NCBI GenBank assembly: GCA_015680685.1
Contig: MNCI01015611.1
Span: 521,965 to 585,964 of the forward strand
Direction of reading: 5' to 3'
Length of the DNA: 64,000 bases
Source: Gnetum montanum
Taxonomy: Eukaryota; Streptophyta; Gnetopsida; Gnetales; Gnetaceae
The notes below the pieces were generated by a model that saw only the letters and a program-made list of their open reading frames with translations, was not told where the DNA came from and made no database searches. The first letter of the stretch is position 1. Every line of letters begins with the position of its first letter. The translations under genes were made by a program, and so were the position numbers. This document shows, piece by piece, positions 1 to 9,599 of this stretch.

Positions 1-410
1 ATTGAGTTGTTGGTGTTGTGGTATAACACTTCATTGTGAAGCTCAAGATTATAAAGGTTGTGGAAGCCTTAAAACCACATTTCCAAGCCTGAAGAGAACC
101 TGCAAGGTTGAGTGATTGGTTTTGTGATAGAACACTCTGAAGTGAGGCCTGATGACTATACATGGTGTGGATTCTTCACCCACATTTTGAGAGAACCAAA
201 GTTTAGAGATGTGCTTGTGATATATCCTCCATGTGTGGACTACCCAAGTTGGGAAACCACATTAAATTGTGTGTGTGTGTGTGTGTGTGTGTCTTTTTTT
301 TTTGTTTAAGTTTTTATCTAAGGAACTTATTCATTCCTCACCCCCCACTGCACCAACACCCCCCCCCCCCCCCCCCATCCCCCAAACTCTTCTAAGTTCA
401 ATGATCCACA
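1..410 (+). repeat. copia-1 5' LTR, 3' part only
   Basis: Matches the last 410 bases of the LTRs ending at 4332, 58752 and 63593, and ends in the conserved TCCACA terminus next to the primer-binding site. A GT run (269-292), a T run (293-303) and a C run (359-376) have expanded inside it. It shares diagnostic bases with the 5' LTR of copia-2 rather than with its own 3' LTR. Confidence 0.88.
269..376. repeat. Simple-sequence runs (GT)12, T11, C18
   Basis: A dinucleotide GT tract, then a T tract, then, after about 55 bases, a C tract, all within the copia-1 5' LTR. The other three LTR copies have only short versions here. Short reading frames across this stretch (poly-CV, poly-P) are products of the repeats. 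Confidence 0.95.
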
Positions 411-412
411 AG

Positions 413-424
413 TGGTATCAGAGC
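413..424 (+). other. copia-1 primer-binding site (tRNA-iMet type)
   Basis: TGGTATCAGAGC, two bases after the LTR end. It is the exact complement expected for the 3' end of plant initiator methionine tRNA, the usual primer of Ty1/copia elements. Confidence 0.93.
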
Positions 425-464
425 CTAGTATTCTTTATTTCATCATCATCTTCAAGAGTGAACA

Positions 465-1984
465 ATGGAGGGAACTTCTTACACAAAGCCATCCATGTTC
501 GATGGATTTGACTTTGGCTTTTGGAAAGCTAGAATGCAAGAGTTCTTCGAATCCATGGAGTTTGAAGTCTAGGAATCAATCTTGGAAGGCTACACTCCAC
601 CCATCGATGGCACCCTTGGCATCATCAAGCCTCACAACAAATGATCACAAGAGAAAAAGCATAAGTTCATGTTTGATTCAATAGAAAAAAATTTTTTATA
701 TTGTGCTTTGAATAAATTTGAATTCAATAGGATATCAAGATGTAAAATGGCGAAAGAAATTTGGAAAACTTTAGAAGCTACTTAGGAAGAAACCTCTATT
801 GTTAAGCAATCAAAATTGTTAGTTCTACAAAGTGAATATGATAAACTCAAAATGTGAGAAGGTGAGAAAATCAAGGATTATTTTTCTAGAGCTAACAATC
901 TTGTTGTAGCCATTAGAGGAACAAGGAAAGACTTTCCCAAAAGCAACAACATCATCAAAATGATCAGAACTCTACAACTGAAGTTTAGGCCTAAGGTTAC
1001 AGCCATGGAGAAAATTAAAGATTTCTCAACTCTAAGATTTGAGGAACTTCAAAGTTCTCTCATCACCTATAAAATGAATGTTGTAAGTGAAGGATCAATT
1101 CAAGAAAAACCTATTACTCTAAAGACTACCTCCAAGGAGAAGGAAGTCAATGAGCATGATGAGGGTAATGAAGATGAGATTACTCTTCTCTCAAGAAGAC
1201 TACAATGATTGCTTAAAAGAAGAAACAAAGGGACATCTTAGCAACAACAAAGATCAAATTTTTCAAAGATAAAGAAAGAGGTAGAAATTTTTAAAATTCT
1301 TCTAATCTAGATTTTTCTTTCATAGAGTGTTAGGTTTGTGGAGGAAGAGACCATATGGCCTTCAAATACCCTAATGATTCAAACGATTGCAAATTTTAGC
1401 CAAATAATAGATCCAATGATGAGGAATCAAAAAATACCAACTTTTACACAAGTTGGAATGGTGCTAAGCAAAGTGAAGAAGAAGCATGCAATTCTTCTAA
1501 ACATTCTCATCTCATCTACATGGTGCTTATTGATGAATCTTCCTCACATATGGTTGAACAACATGGTAAGTGTACCAAGAGGTATAGTGAATTTGAAGAA
1601 GAAATTTTTCTCTTACATCATTTGATTAGGAAGGAAAAGAAACTAGCATTTTCTAAGTTAAATTCTATTCATGCTCAAATGAAAGAAGAGATTTCAAACA
1701 TAAAAGCTGATATGCAACCACTAACCTCTTGTAACAAGAATTGTAGGAAGATTCAAGATGAGGAAATTCCCAAAAATCAGGCAAAGAATTTAGAGGATGC
1801 GACACATGAAAATGTGAGCTCAAGTTCAAGCATAGTAAGGTTTGATAATTATGATCATAAGGATAATACTACTTTTATATTTAAAAATTATGATTTTATG
1901 CAAACTCTTAACCATGATGATCAAAATAAAATTAATGCTTGGTCTTGTCATAAGGGGTTTGGTAAGGAAATTGTGCATGTATAA
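465..1984 (+). pseudogene. copia-1 gag remnant (UBN2-type) with zinc-knuckle trace and coiled-coil tail
   Basis: Reading starts at ATG 465 (MEGTSYTKPSMFDGFDF...), the usual N-terminus of copia-type capsid proteins: a small F-DG-F--W motif, then a UBN2-like helical region, including a conserved stretch around 840-1205 (EYDKLK...KIKDYFSRAN). A zinc knuckle of the pattern C-x2-C-x4-H-x4-C is recognisable near 1327-1372, but with a stop inside the first Cx2C and the last cysteine changed to Tyr. A charged coiled-coil tail follows (about 1520-1984). Stops occur, for example, after FEV near 570 and at ATCTAG near 1308. Copia-2 has the same gene at 58807-60360. No pol follows. Confidence 0.8.
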
Positions 1985-3112
1985 ATAAACAAAAATGAAG
2001 AGAAGTGGAACTTTTAAAATAAAGCAAAAATTAATTCAAAGTTCTATCACAAGGAAAATGAACAAATAGAGACATCACATAAATGATATAATAAAAGATA
2101 GCCTAAGGATGAGGAGGTACTTCATGATATGGCACCTCATATTAAACTCCATTAATCTTCTTGATTTATCAACAAGGTAAGTCAAGGTAAGTCAAGGTAA
2201 GTCTCTATTTCTTTGCTTGTTAGTTAATAAGGATAATGTATGAGAAGTCTTAAATTATCCATGTCTTAGATCAAAAATGTGGAATAAGTGTCTAGAGTGT
2301 TTCTCTTATTCATTCATGATATTGATATAATTGATTTTGTGAAGATTTATAATAGCTCTTGTAATAATTTCCCTTTGATCTTTCATTTGATTTCTTGTCT
2401 TTCATTCACATTTTCTTAACTTTGTCTTTGAGATGATTTCTCCATTTAGAACATAAGACAATCCTCTAAAATTTCTTTCAATATCACTTGTTGAAGATCT
2501 AAATCTCTATAATTAAGCTTAATGTTGATCTATAGTTATAGTGTGTTTGTGATTAATTGCATCTCCTTGTTTTGACCTCAAAAGAGTAGTTCTTAATTTT
2601 CACAATCACACCTTAAGTGGAGGATGTAGCATATTCCTCACTACATTTTGAGAAATAACATGATTACTTTATGGGAATGTATGCATCTAACATCCATGGT
2701 TTTCCCTTGTGAAGTTGTATGGATATATTTATGGAGATATGTCCATGTTGTATAAAAATGAAAATGATCTAAATTCCAAGCACCTTGCACTACTAACAAA
2801 TTATTATTTTAGAGATATGTTGCTTAAGCCTTTGCTTCAAGATTGAATTTTACTTAGAAGGTTTTTAATGCTCTTACCAACTTTAGGACACCTGTTCATG
2901 GACTTGATAAATACATACTTCCTATATCTTTTTAGGATTATGAGTGATACTTAGCTCTTCATATTATATTGTTCTTTTCTATCTTTTCTACCAAAGTTTG
3001 TGTAGCTTATCCATTTTGTTGCTATTCAAAAAGGGGGAGAGTAGTATGGTTATATTTGTATGATCACTAATTCATTTTCTTATGTTTTGAACATCACCAA
3101 AAAGGGGAAGAT
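1985..3112 (+). other. copia-1 non-coding interior and polypurine tract
   Basis: No coding similarity was found. Three perfect tandem copies of the 10-mer AAGGTAAGTC lie at 2174-2203, each matching a plant 5' splice-site consensus; copia-2 keeps only a decayed version near 60515. An aaaaaggggaagat polypurine tract at 3099-3112 primes plus-strand synthesis and abuts the 3' LTR. Confidence 0.75.
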
Positions 3113-4332
3113 TGTGGAGCTTTTGGTGTGTTTTAGTGTGCTCAAAACATTAAGAAAAATGGAGACAAAGGTTGTTTGCATGGTTGTATGGTTATTATTT
3201 TTGTAGGACTATGTACATGGGAAACCAAGATGAGCTAAAGAGGACAAGGAACAAACTATCCTAGAGCTCAAAGGAGCAGGTCATCCATGTGTCTTAAAAA
3301 TGAACATCCAAAGAACGTGGACAAGGACCTAATATTATATAAGCAAATTGAACATCATTAAATCATATAAAAGATCAAGGTTGTGGATAAGAAATGATGC
3401 ATTAATCATGTAAGTAAAACTAAAGAAAGACATCTCTAGGAAGCAATAGATGTCTTAGCAAATTTGGAGAGAACTTAGACAAAGATGTCTTCAGAAGTAG
3501 CAATATATCTTTCTTAGACAAAGACATCTTTCATGAGGTAGAGATGTCTTTACATATTCTAGACCAAGTTCAAAAATATGTCTTCCATTAGACAAAGATG
3601 TCTTCTAGTATGGAGACTTTAGAAAGACATCTTTCAAGAAAAAAAAGATATCTTCCTAGATATGAAGGCAAATTCAGAGAGATGTCTTAGGTATGGGAAA
3701 GACATCTCCCATGACTAGTAGTGATCATTAGCTAGCCATTGCACGAGTTTCTAGAAGTATTTAGCAACACAGAAGCTATAAGAAGACGTCATGTGCATTG
3801 GGAAATATGCAAGTCTTGTTGTATTCATTGGAAAATCATTTGTAATCATTGAATTCTCTGTTACTCTTCATTATCTTATCATTTTAGCATTGTAAAGTAT
3901 GATGTACCTAATTATACAAGGATCAGCAAATTGATTTGCAATCATTCCTTGTAATTCTTGTTCTTGTTGCCCTATAGGATTGAGCTCCTTAAGCTTGTTA
4001 GGATCTTAGGGGATTGAGTTGTTGGTGCTATAGTACAACACTCTGTGAAAGCCTTGAAATCACATTTCCAATCTTAATGGGACCTTACGAGGTTGAGTGA
4101 TTGGTGTTGTGGTACAACACTTCAGAGCAGGGCTTGATGATTGTATAGGGTGTGGATCCTTCAATCACAGTTTGAGAGCAATGAAGTCCAAAGGTGTGCT
4201 TGCAATCTACCCTCTATGTGTGGACTACCCAAGTTGGGGAACCATGTTAAATTTTTTGTGTGTGCTTTGTTTGTTTACGTTTTTATTTGGGGAACTTATT
4301 CATTCCCACCTTTCTAAGTTCAATAATCCACA
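3113..4332 (+). repeat. copia-1 3' LTR (1220 bp)
   Basis: Begins TGTGGA directly after the polypurine tract and ends TCCACA. Between about 3425 and 3715 the U3 region holds around ten copies of AGATGTCT or its reverse complement AGACATCT, in alternating orientation. The same array is in the copia-2 LTRs. Confidence 0.92.
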
Positions 4333-4390
4333 GAAACTTCATCCATTTATATGTAACTCGAGGATGAGTTTTTAGTCAATTGTGGAGGTA
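4333..4390 (+). repeat. Stub of the Ty3 element that hosted copia-1, with polypurine tract
   Basis: The 58 bases from gaaacttc to gtggaggta align with 63594-63650, the same place in Ty3 element C after its copia-2 insertion, and with the bases before the 3' LTR of B (49381-49420). The final purine-rich gtggaggta is the Ty3 polypurine tract. So copia-1 sits at the same site of the same Ty3 sequence as copia-2. Confidence 0.82.
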
Positions 4391-5197
4391 TGATGAACCA
4401 CTCAATGGTTACATCAATGCATCCTCATCAATGCATCCCCATCGATGCATGGGCTAATGTGTTGACACATAAAGCACTCATCAACAATTCATCCATTTTT
4501 CATTCCTTAGTTACAATGAAGCTCTTGTAGTTTGTTTTCTCTAGAGTTAGAATATTTTCTAAGTTCCCATAGTAGGATTCAAAGAGTGTACAGATCTTTA
4601 TGTGAACACTGATGAACTTGAGCACCTTTGTTTGAATGATAATAAAAATGATCTTTTCTAATAAAACGTTGTAACACTTGGAATAGATTAATGTCTCTTC
4701 ATGCATTCATCATTCATGCACTTTACTTTAACAAATTTTAATTAAGAAATTAATGTAGATTAAATAGCAAACATAAGTACAACCACTTCCAGCATACATT
4801 TAATACTTGATAATCCTAGTAACGCTTAATGCTTGGTAATCTAGTAGCACTATCACATGTTTAGGATGTGTACAAAAAGTGGAAATGGATGCTTATGTTA
4901 GGATTAGTTAAATATTAGCTAGCTATTAGATCAATTAAACATTTAATTACTTTATTCTTATTTTTAGGTAACTTAAATCATAAAACATAAGATGATAAAA
5001 ATCAGATGCCTCAGTTACACTTAACCATACACTAGGACTTCACAAGTGGAATTGAGAAGACAAGAATGAAAATGGTTAGACTCACCTCCTAGAACCTAGC
5101 ATACTTAAAAAGTTAAAGTCTATGGAATTTGACTAAATCACTAAGTGAATGCTAGTGATTTGTATGGTTGGGCATAGTCTATACATGCTATTCATCA
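4391..5197 (+). repeat. Chimeric Ty3 LTR (C-type U3, A-type R-U5)
   Basis: TGATGA...TCATCA, 807 bp. The first 70 or so bases match the start of the C 3' LTR at 63651 (GATGCATC-rich). From about 4489 onward it matches the A 3' LTR at 20175 instead. It has a polypurine tract on its left, as a 3' LTR does, and a primer-binding site on its right, as a 5' LTR does. The five bases on its left (aggta) do not match those after the A 3' LTR (cctac). Recombination between two LTRs explains all of this. Confidence 0.8.
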
Positions 5198-5198
5198 T

Positions 5199-5216
5199 TT
5201 GCATTGTTTCCAGGGA
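5199..5216 (+). other. Element A primer-binding site, decayed
   Basis: ttgcattgtttccaggga is the counterpart of tggtgccattgccgagga in B (37787) and tggcactattgctaggga in C (52620). Its position one base after the LTR end identifies it; several bases have changed. Confidence 0.6.
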
Positions 5217-5295
5217 CTTTAGTTAGCTATGTGTACTATCTAGGACTTAGTGAAATTATTCAAAATCATTGTAATGAATCTTAAATCCATCTAAA

Positions 5296-7330
5296 ATGTC
5301 TTCTTCTCATAGGGTTGATTCTCCATAATTGTTTGAGCATACTTCCAATCAAACATGTGATGGGTCAAAATAGTCGGTGCCCCAGTAATGTAAAAAATTC
5401 TATCTAATCCTAATGAGTATGTGTTAGATTTCACCTTCATCCTACATTAGGATGAGCAAATGTGGTTGAGGGACATGGAGGGAAACATTATGTTGCTACC
5501 CAATCAATCAGTTTCTCCAATGCTACTCCAAACTCTCATGAGATTGACCATCTAGGGGCTCCATGCTAAATACATTATGCATAAGAAAGATTGGTAATAT
5601 GAGGCTCATTATGAAGCTTTGAAGAGGAAATGGTTCACTAACCCCTTATTCCTATTGGGTTAGAAAGATAGAAAGGATTCCTTCTCTAGGGGTTCTCACT
5701 TCTTTGACTCTCCTCCCCTTGTCTTTAATGAGGGAAACCCAAACCAAAACTTGTAGTCCACTATTAACAATATGGAATCAAGGGAGAATAGGATCCCTTG
5801 ATCATGAGGGATCCAAAGATGGAAGTCAGGACAAGAACCAGGACAAGCATTGTGATGATGATAAACATGATGATTATGGTCATGATTGAAGAAGAGAAGG
5901 TGATGGACATCATGGTGGTGCTAGTCCTCCTTCCTCTTCACCTTGGTCATCCTCTTCTTCCTCCTCTAGCTTTGACTGAAGCCACAGAGGATGTGACTAT
6001 GATGGAGGTAACTGATAGGATAAAGATGATCATAGGGCCTTCCATAGTAGTAGAGACCAAGGGTATGGGTAATCAAGGAAGGCCAACCATCACAAAATAA
6101 GAGGAAGCAAAGGACATCATGGGCATCATGGCCATCATAGAGGTTGTAACTATGAAGAGCCTTTTCTTGCAATGAGAAACATGTTGAATATTTCTGAGGT
6201 AGTGAGAATTCCAACAAGGCATGTGAAAGATAGTAGAATCAAGTGGTTGGATATGAACAATATCCTCAAGTTTGAAGGGGGATACAACTCAAATCCACAT
6301 AACCATCTTCAAGCCTTTCATGATGCCTATACCTTACAAAACATGGAGAATGAATGAAAAAAATTAAAGTTGTTTCGAAGGATGTTTATCAAAGAAGCTA
6401 AAAGTTGATGCTAGTCCTTGGAGTTCAGATCAATCTGTAAATGGAGTACAATGTTTTAGCTCTTCAATGACAAGTATCAGAGGTACTCCTAAGTGTCCAA
6501 CTTGAGAAAGTAGATCCAAGGTTGGAAAAAAGGAATACATGAACCCTTGGATGCAATCATGGAAAAGTACTATTCTCTCCTACATCAATGTCCTAGCCAT
6601 GGTTATTCTCAAAGGAAGCAACTCCGCCATACCATGGATGGGCTCTACATAGAAACATGGAGAATTCTTAGGATCTATGCCCAAGAGAAACTTTTAGAAC
6701 TTAGAGCCCATCAGATTCAAAGGCTGATTAAGTTACCAAAGAAGAAAGAGAGTTGAAAAAAAGGAAAAGTACAAAGGAATACAACAAGAACCCTTCATGA
6801 AAGAAAGGGAAGTCCAATTCTATGGCAATGAGGAGGAGGCATCACTTGATGAGATGGTGTAACACACAACCTTGCTGATTCAAAAGTCTATTTTGATATT
6901 TTAACTAAGGTAGATAAAATATGGGACTCTTTGGATGAGAAATTCCAAACTACTTTGAAAATAGTAAAAGGGGTAAGGGTAATGCTACTGCCATAGAGGA
7001 CGTTGTGGACACTAAATCAAATGATGATGGTGGATGTGACATTTTCTATTATAAACATCCTAAGGGATGTTACCCCATTTTGTCACACTTGTAGGAGTCT
7101 GGGGTGTATGCTCTAAATCCGAGATAGGCAAGAAGGCAAGCACCCAAAAGGTTGCCTTATCCTTAGGGCAACCCTTGGTAGTTCCACCAGCAACAAGTCT
7201 ACTATCTAAGTGGAGCTCCACCACAATCTTATGAGTAATACCATCAATGGTAGCACCCATAGTCATGGACCACCAATGTAGCAATACCCTTACCGATAGC
7301 TTGATTCATATGGGTACTATGTTCAACAAC
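5296..7330 (+). pseudogene. Element A gag remnant (Retrotrans_gag type)
   Basis: ATG 5296 opens MSSSHRVD, like the gag starts of C (52751) and E (31680). The capsid core is at about 6268-6760, with the F-EGGYN--P--HL-AFHDA pattern, a damaged (W)Y-SLE--SI segment and the LLHQCPSHGYS motif shared with B. Its C-terminus has CDIFYYKHPKG (near 7040), the group's CxIC-x3-HPKG motif with the second Cys changed to Phe, followed by a Gln/Pro/Tyr-rich tail. Frameshifts and stops are scattered throughout, so no protein can be made. Confidence 0.75.
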
Positions 7331-7789
7331 CCATTTCGCCATGTGACTCTTCTAGTCATGCTTCATTCCAGCATCACTACTACCCTCCCAAATACTACAA
7401 ATCCTAATCTCTAAGAAGAGAAGCCCCATTTCCTCATTATCCTCCTCATCCTTTTACACATGTTCCTCTACCCTCAACTCAATTACCACCTACTCCATTA
7501 ATGCAAGATGAAATTCTTGCTTAACTACAATAACATAACATCACTAGAGCTATTAACTTATAGTTGGCTCTTTAGTCAAGTGCTTTAGAAAGTAAATCCT
7601 AAAAAAGATCATTCTTCCAAACCAATAGTCCTACAAAGCCCTTAGATATATGCGGCTAATAGCCTACTTCTTCCTCATCATCTACATCTACATCATTCGA
7701 GAATCCTTCAAATAAAACACCTTCCCAACTACATTCCATGATGTTTACCCATGCTTTCATAGATTGGATTAAGGCTAGCCACCTTCCAA

Positions 7790-8755
7790 AAAAAATTTCT
7801 AACCCTAGAAGTCCCATTATCTTTTTGCAAATTACTAGGAATAATCCTTGCAAGGTTCTTCTAAACTCAAGTTTTGATGTGAATTTAATTTTCCATGACA
7901 TGTATAAAGCTTAGAACTTGCCTCCACTAAAAAAGAGTAACATTTATCTTAAGTTGGTAAACCAATCAATCACTATTTCCTTGGGATTAATGGAGGACAT
8001 TGTGACCATCGTCTGTAGGTGGTCCTATTCTACCAACTTCCTAGTGATATATGTTGATAACTACAAGGGGAACTTCCCAATCATTATGGAAAGGACTTGG
8101 CTAAGCATCATTGATGCACAACTAGGAATCAAAGACCTATCCTTGGAGATTTTCAAGGAAAATGAATTTGAAGAGATTAAGAAGAAGCATGTTCCATGCA
8201 TTGCATACAGTAACATAGAATTCAACTGTGTGCAGAAACTATGGTCTATAAAAAGTACATCCATCATATCATGTAGATAGTGTGAAGATGTGTTTGAAAT
8301 TCAAAGGTGCCTATACATAGTAGCCACAAAATAATAGGGAATCCAATGACTAAAAGCTAATCCTAGTCGCAACTCAACAATTTGCATGGAATCAACTAAG
8401 AGCTTAACGAGTGCCTACATTAAAGGCATGGACAAGATGGAGCAAATCCATCATCAACTCTCTAATAAACCTAATGACACTTATTGGGGAGAGTTGGAAA
8501 CCCTTGAGAGCTTTAAACATGAGCCCTTAGTATTGAAAATTTTTCCTATCAACATGAAATATGCTTTTTTGAACCATGAAAATCTAGTGATAATCAATGT
8601 CAATCTTACTCTTGAACAAAAAGGGAAGTTGTTGAAGGTGGTCAAAAAATGGCCAATAGCCTTTGCTTGATCATATCCTAAAGTCACTAGAATTGATCCT
8701 AGGATATGCCAACACTACATCTACACAAATCCTTCTATGAAGCCAAAGAGGCAAC
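7790..8755 (+). pseudogene. Element A protease and N-terminal RT region, decayed
   Basis: 7918-8280 keeps the protease C-terminal part (VNQSITISLGLMED..., GNFPIIM-R-WLS--DA). The active-site DLGS of element B is here NSSF, so the catalytic Asp is gone. 8386-8670 matches the linker and N-terminal RT of B (about 41058-41340), including ILESFK-EPL and NLTLEQK-KLLKV. Reading breaks off at 8760, where element M is inserted, and resumes at 17378. Confidence 0.75.
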
Positions 8756-8760
8756 TACAA
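8756..8760. repeat. Left target-site duplication of element M (tacaa)
   Basis: tacaa here and at 17373-17377 directly flank the TGATGA and TCATCA ends of M. Joining across it restores the RT reading of element A relative to B. Confidence 0.9.
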
Positions 8761-9565
8761 TGATGAGTGGTGAGGTACCCCTACACTCAACCATACGAAT
8801 ACGAGTGTTTCACGCACGATCTGGTCAAAGTCCGCAAACAGACTAGTTGTGGTATCTAGACAGTCATTCTTAGGTCACAATTCGATGTCTTCCCATCTGG
8901 ACTAGTGTTAACTTGTCACATATGGTTTAGTCCAGGGTGAAGTGTATGGTGTGTTCCTATACTAATGCTACTCCTGAAGATAATGGAAACTAATATTAAC
9001 TAAGCTAAGAAAGAGAGGGTGAGAGGGAATCTAAGCTAGCCTAAGTGCGATGAGCATCTGTTCCTCAATCATCCATACACATATTGGACCTCATGCATGA
9101 CTACCACTGGGATTACCAAGCACAGATCCTAGGTAAGCTACTGGGTTACCAAGTAGTCACACTTAAATGCTCGTGATCAAGTCGTACTCATTCCATGTTT
9201 AATAGGAATTTAGGGTAAGAAGATATTAAATAAGAAAGTAGTAAATAACAATTAAATAAATAATTAAGCTAAGTAAATGCTACAATGATGAAGTAATCTT
9301 GATCTTTATTTCTAGTCATGTGCATGTCCAAGTACATTACACTTGATTAAGAATGTCATACAATTACAATCACCACACTGCGGGCATACACTGGGAGAGA
9401 AAGGTTGAGAGAGAAACTGGTGTAAAATGAAAATTAAATCTAACAAATCTAACTGCTAACTCTAAAAACTACCTATCAAATCTATCTACCTCTTATTTAT
9501 AGATGAGGAGATAGGCTACGATATCGCATATGCAATATCGCGGCCAACAAAATGATACCTCATCA
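8761..9565 (-). repeat. Element M 3' LTR
   Basis: 805 bp, TGATGA...TCATCA, same length as the other LTR. On the minus strand the U3 holds the palindrome-rich block at 9519-9542 (cgatatcgcatatgcaatat then cgcg on plus), followed by a TATAAATAA box (plus 9493-9501). Confidence 0.93.
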
Positions 9566-9599
9566 TACCCCCACAACTGAATGAAAACTCGTCCCCAAG

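Larger units (their letters stand above)
1..4332 (+). mobile_element. copia-1: gag-only Ty1/copia-like LTR retrotransposon, 5' end outside window
   Basis: Order: 5' LTR (partial, 1-410), initiator-Met primer-binding site, gag remnant, non-coding interior, polypurine tract, 3' LTR (3113-4332). No protease, integrase, reverse transcriptase or RNase H is recognisable in the 2.7-kb interior, so the element could move only with proteins from elsewhere. It is collinear with the complete copia-2 at 57529-63593, but lacks about 0.95 kb of interior that copia-2 has at about 60855-61815. The 3' LTR is followed by gaaac, identical to the five bases before copia-2. Assignment to copia rests on the primer-binding site and the gag type; it is not proven by a pol gene. 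Confidence 0.85.

Noticed and set aside
112-511. Short frames with poly-Cys/Val and poly-Pro near the window start
   Set aside because: They are translations of the GT and C runs in the copia-1 LTR.
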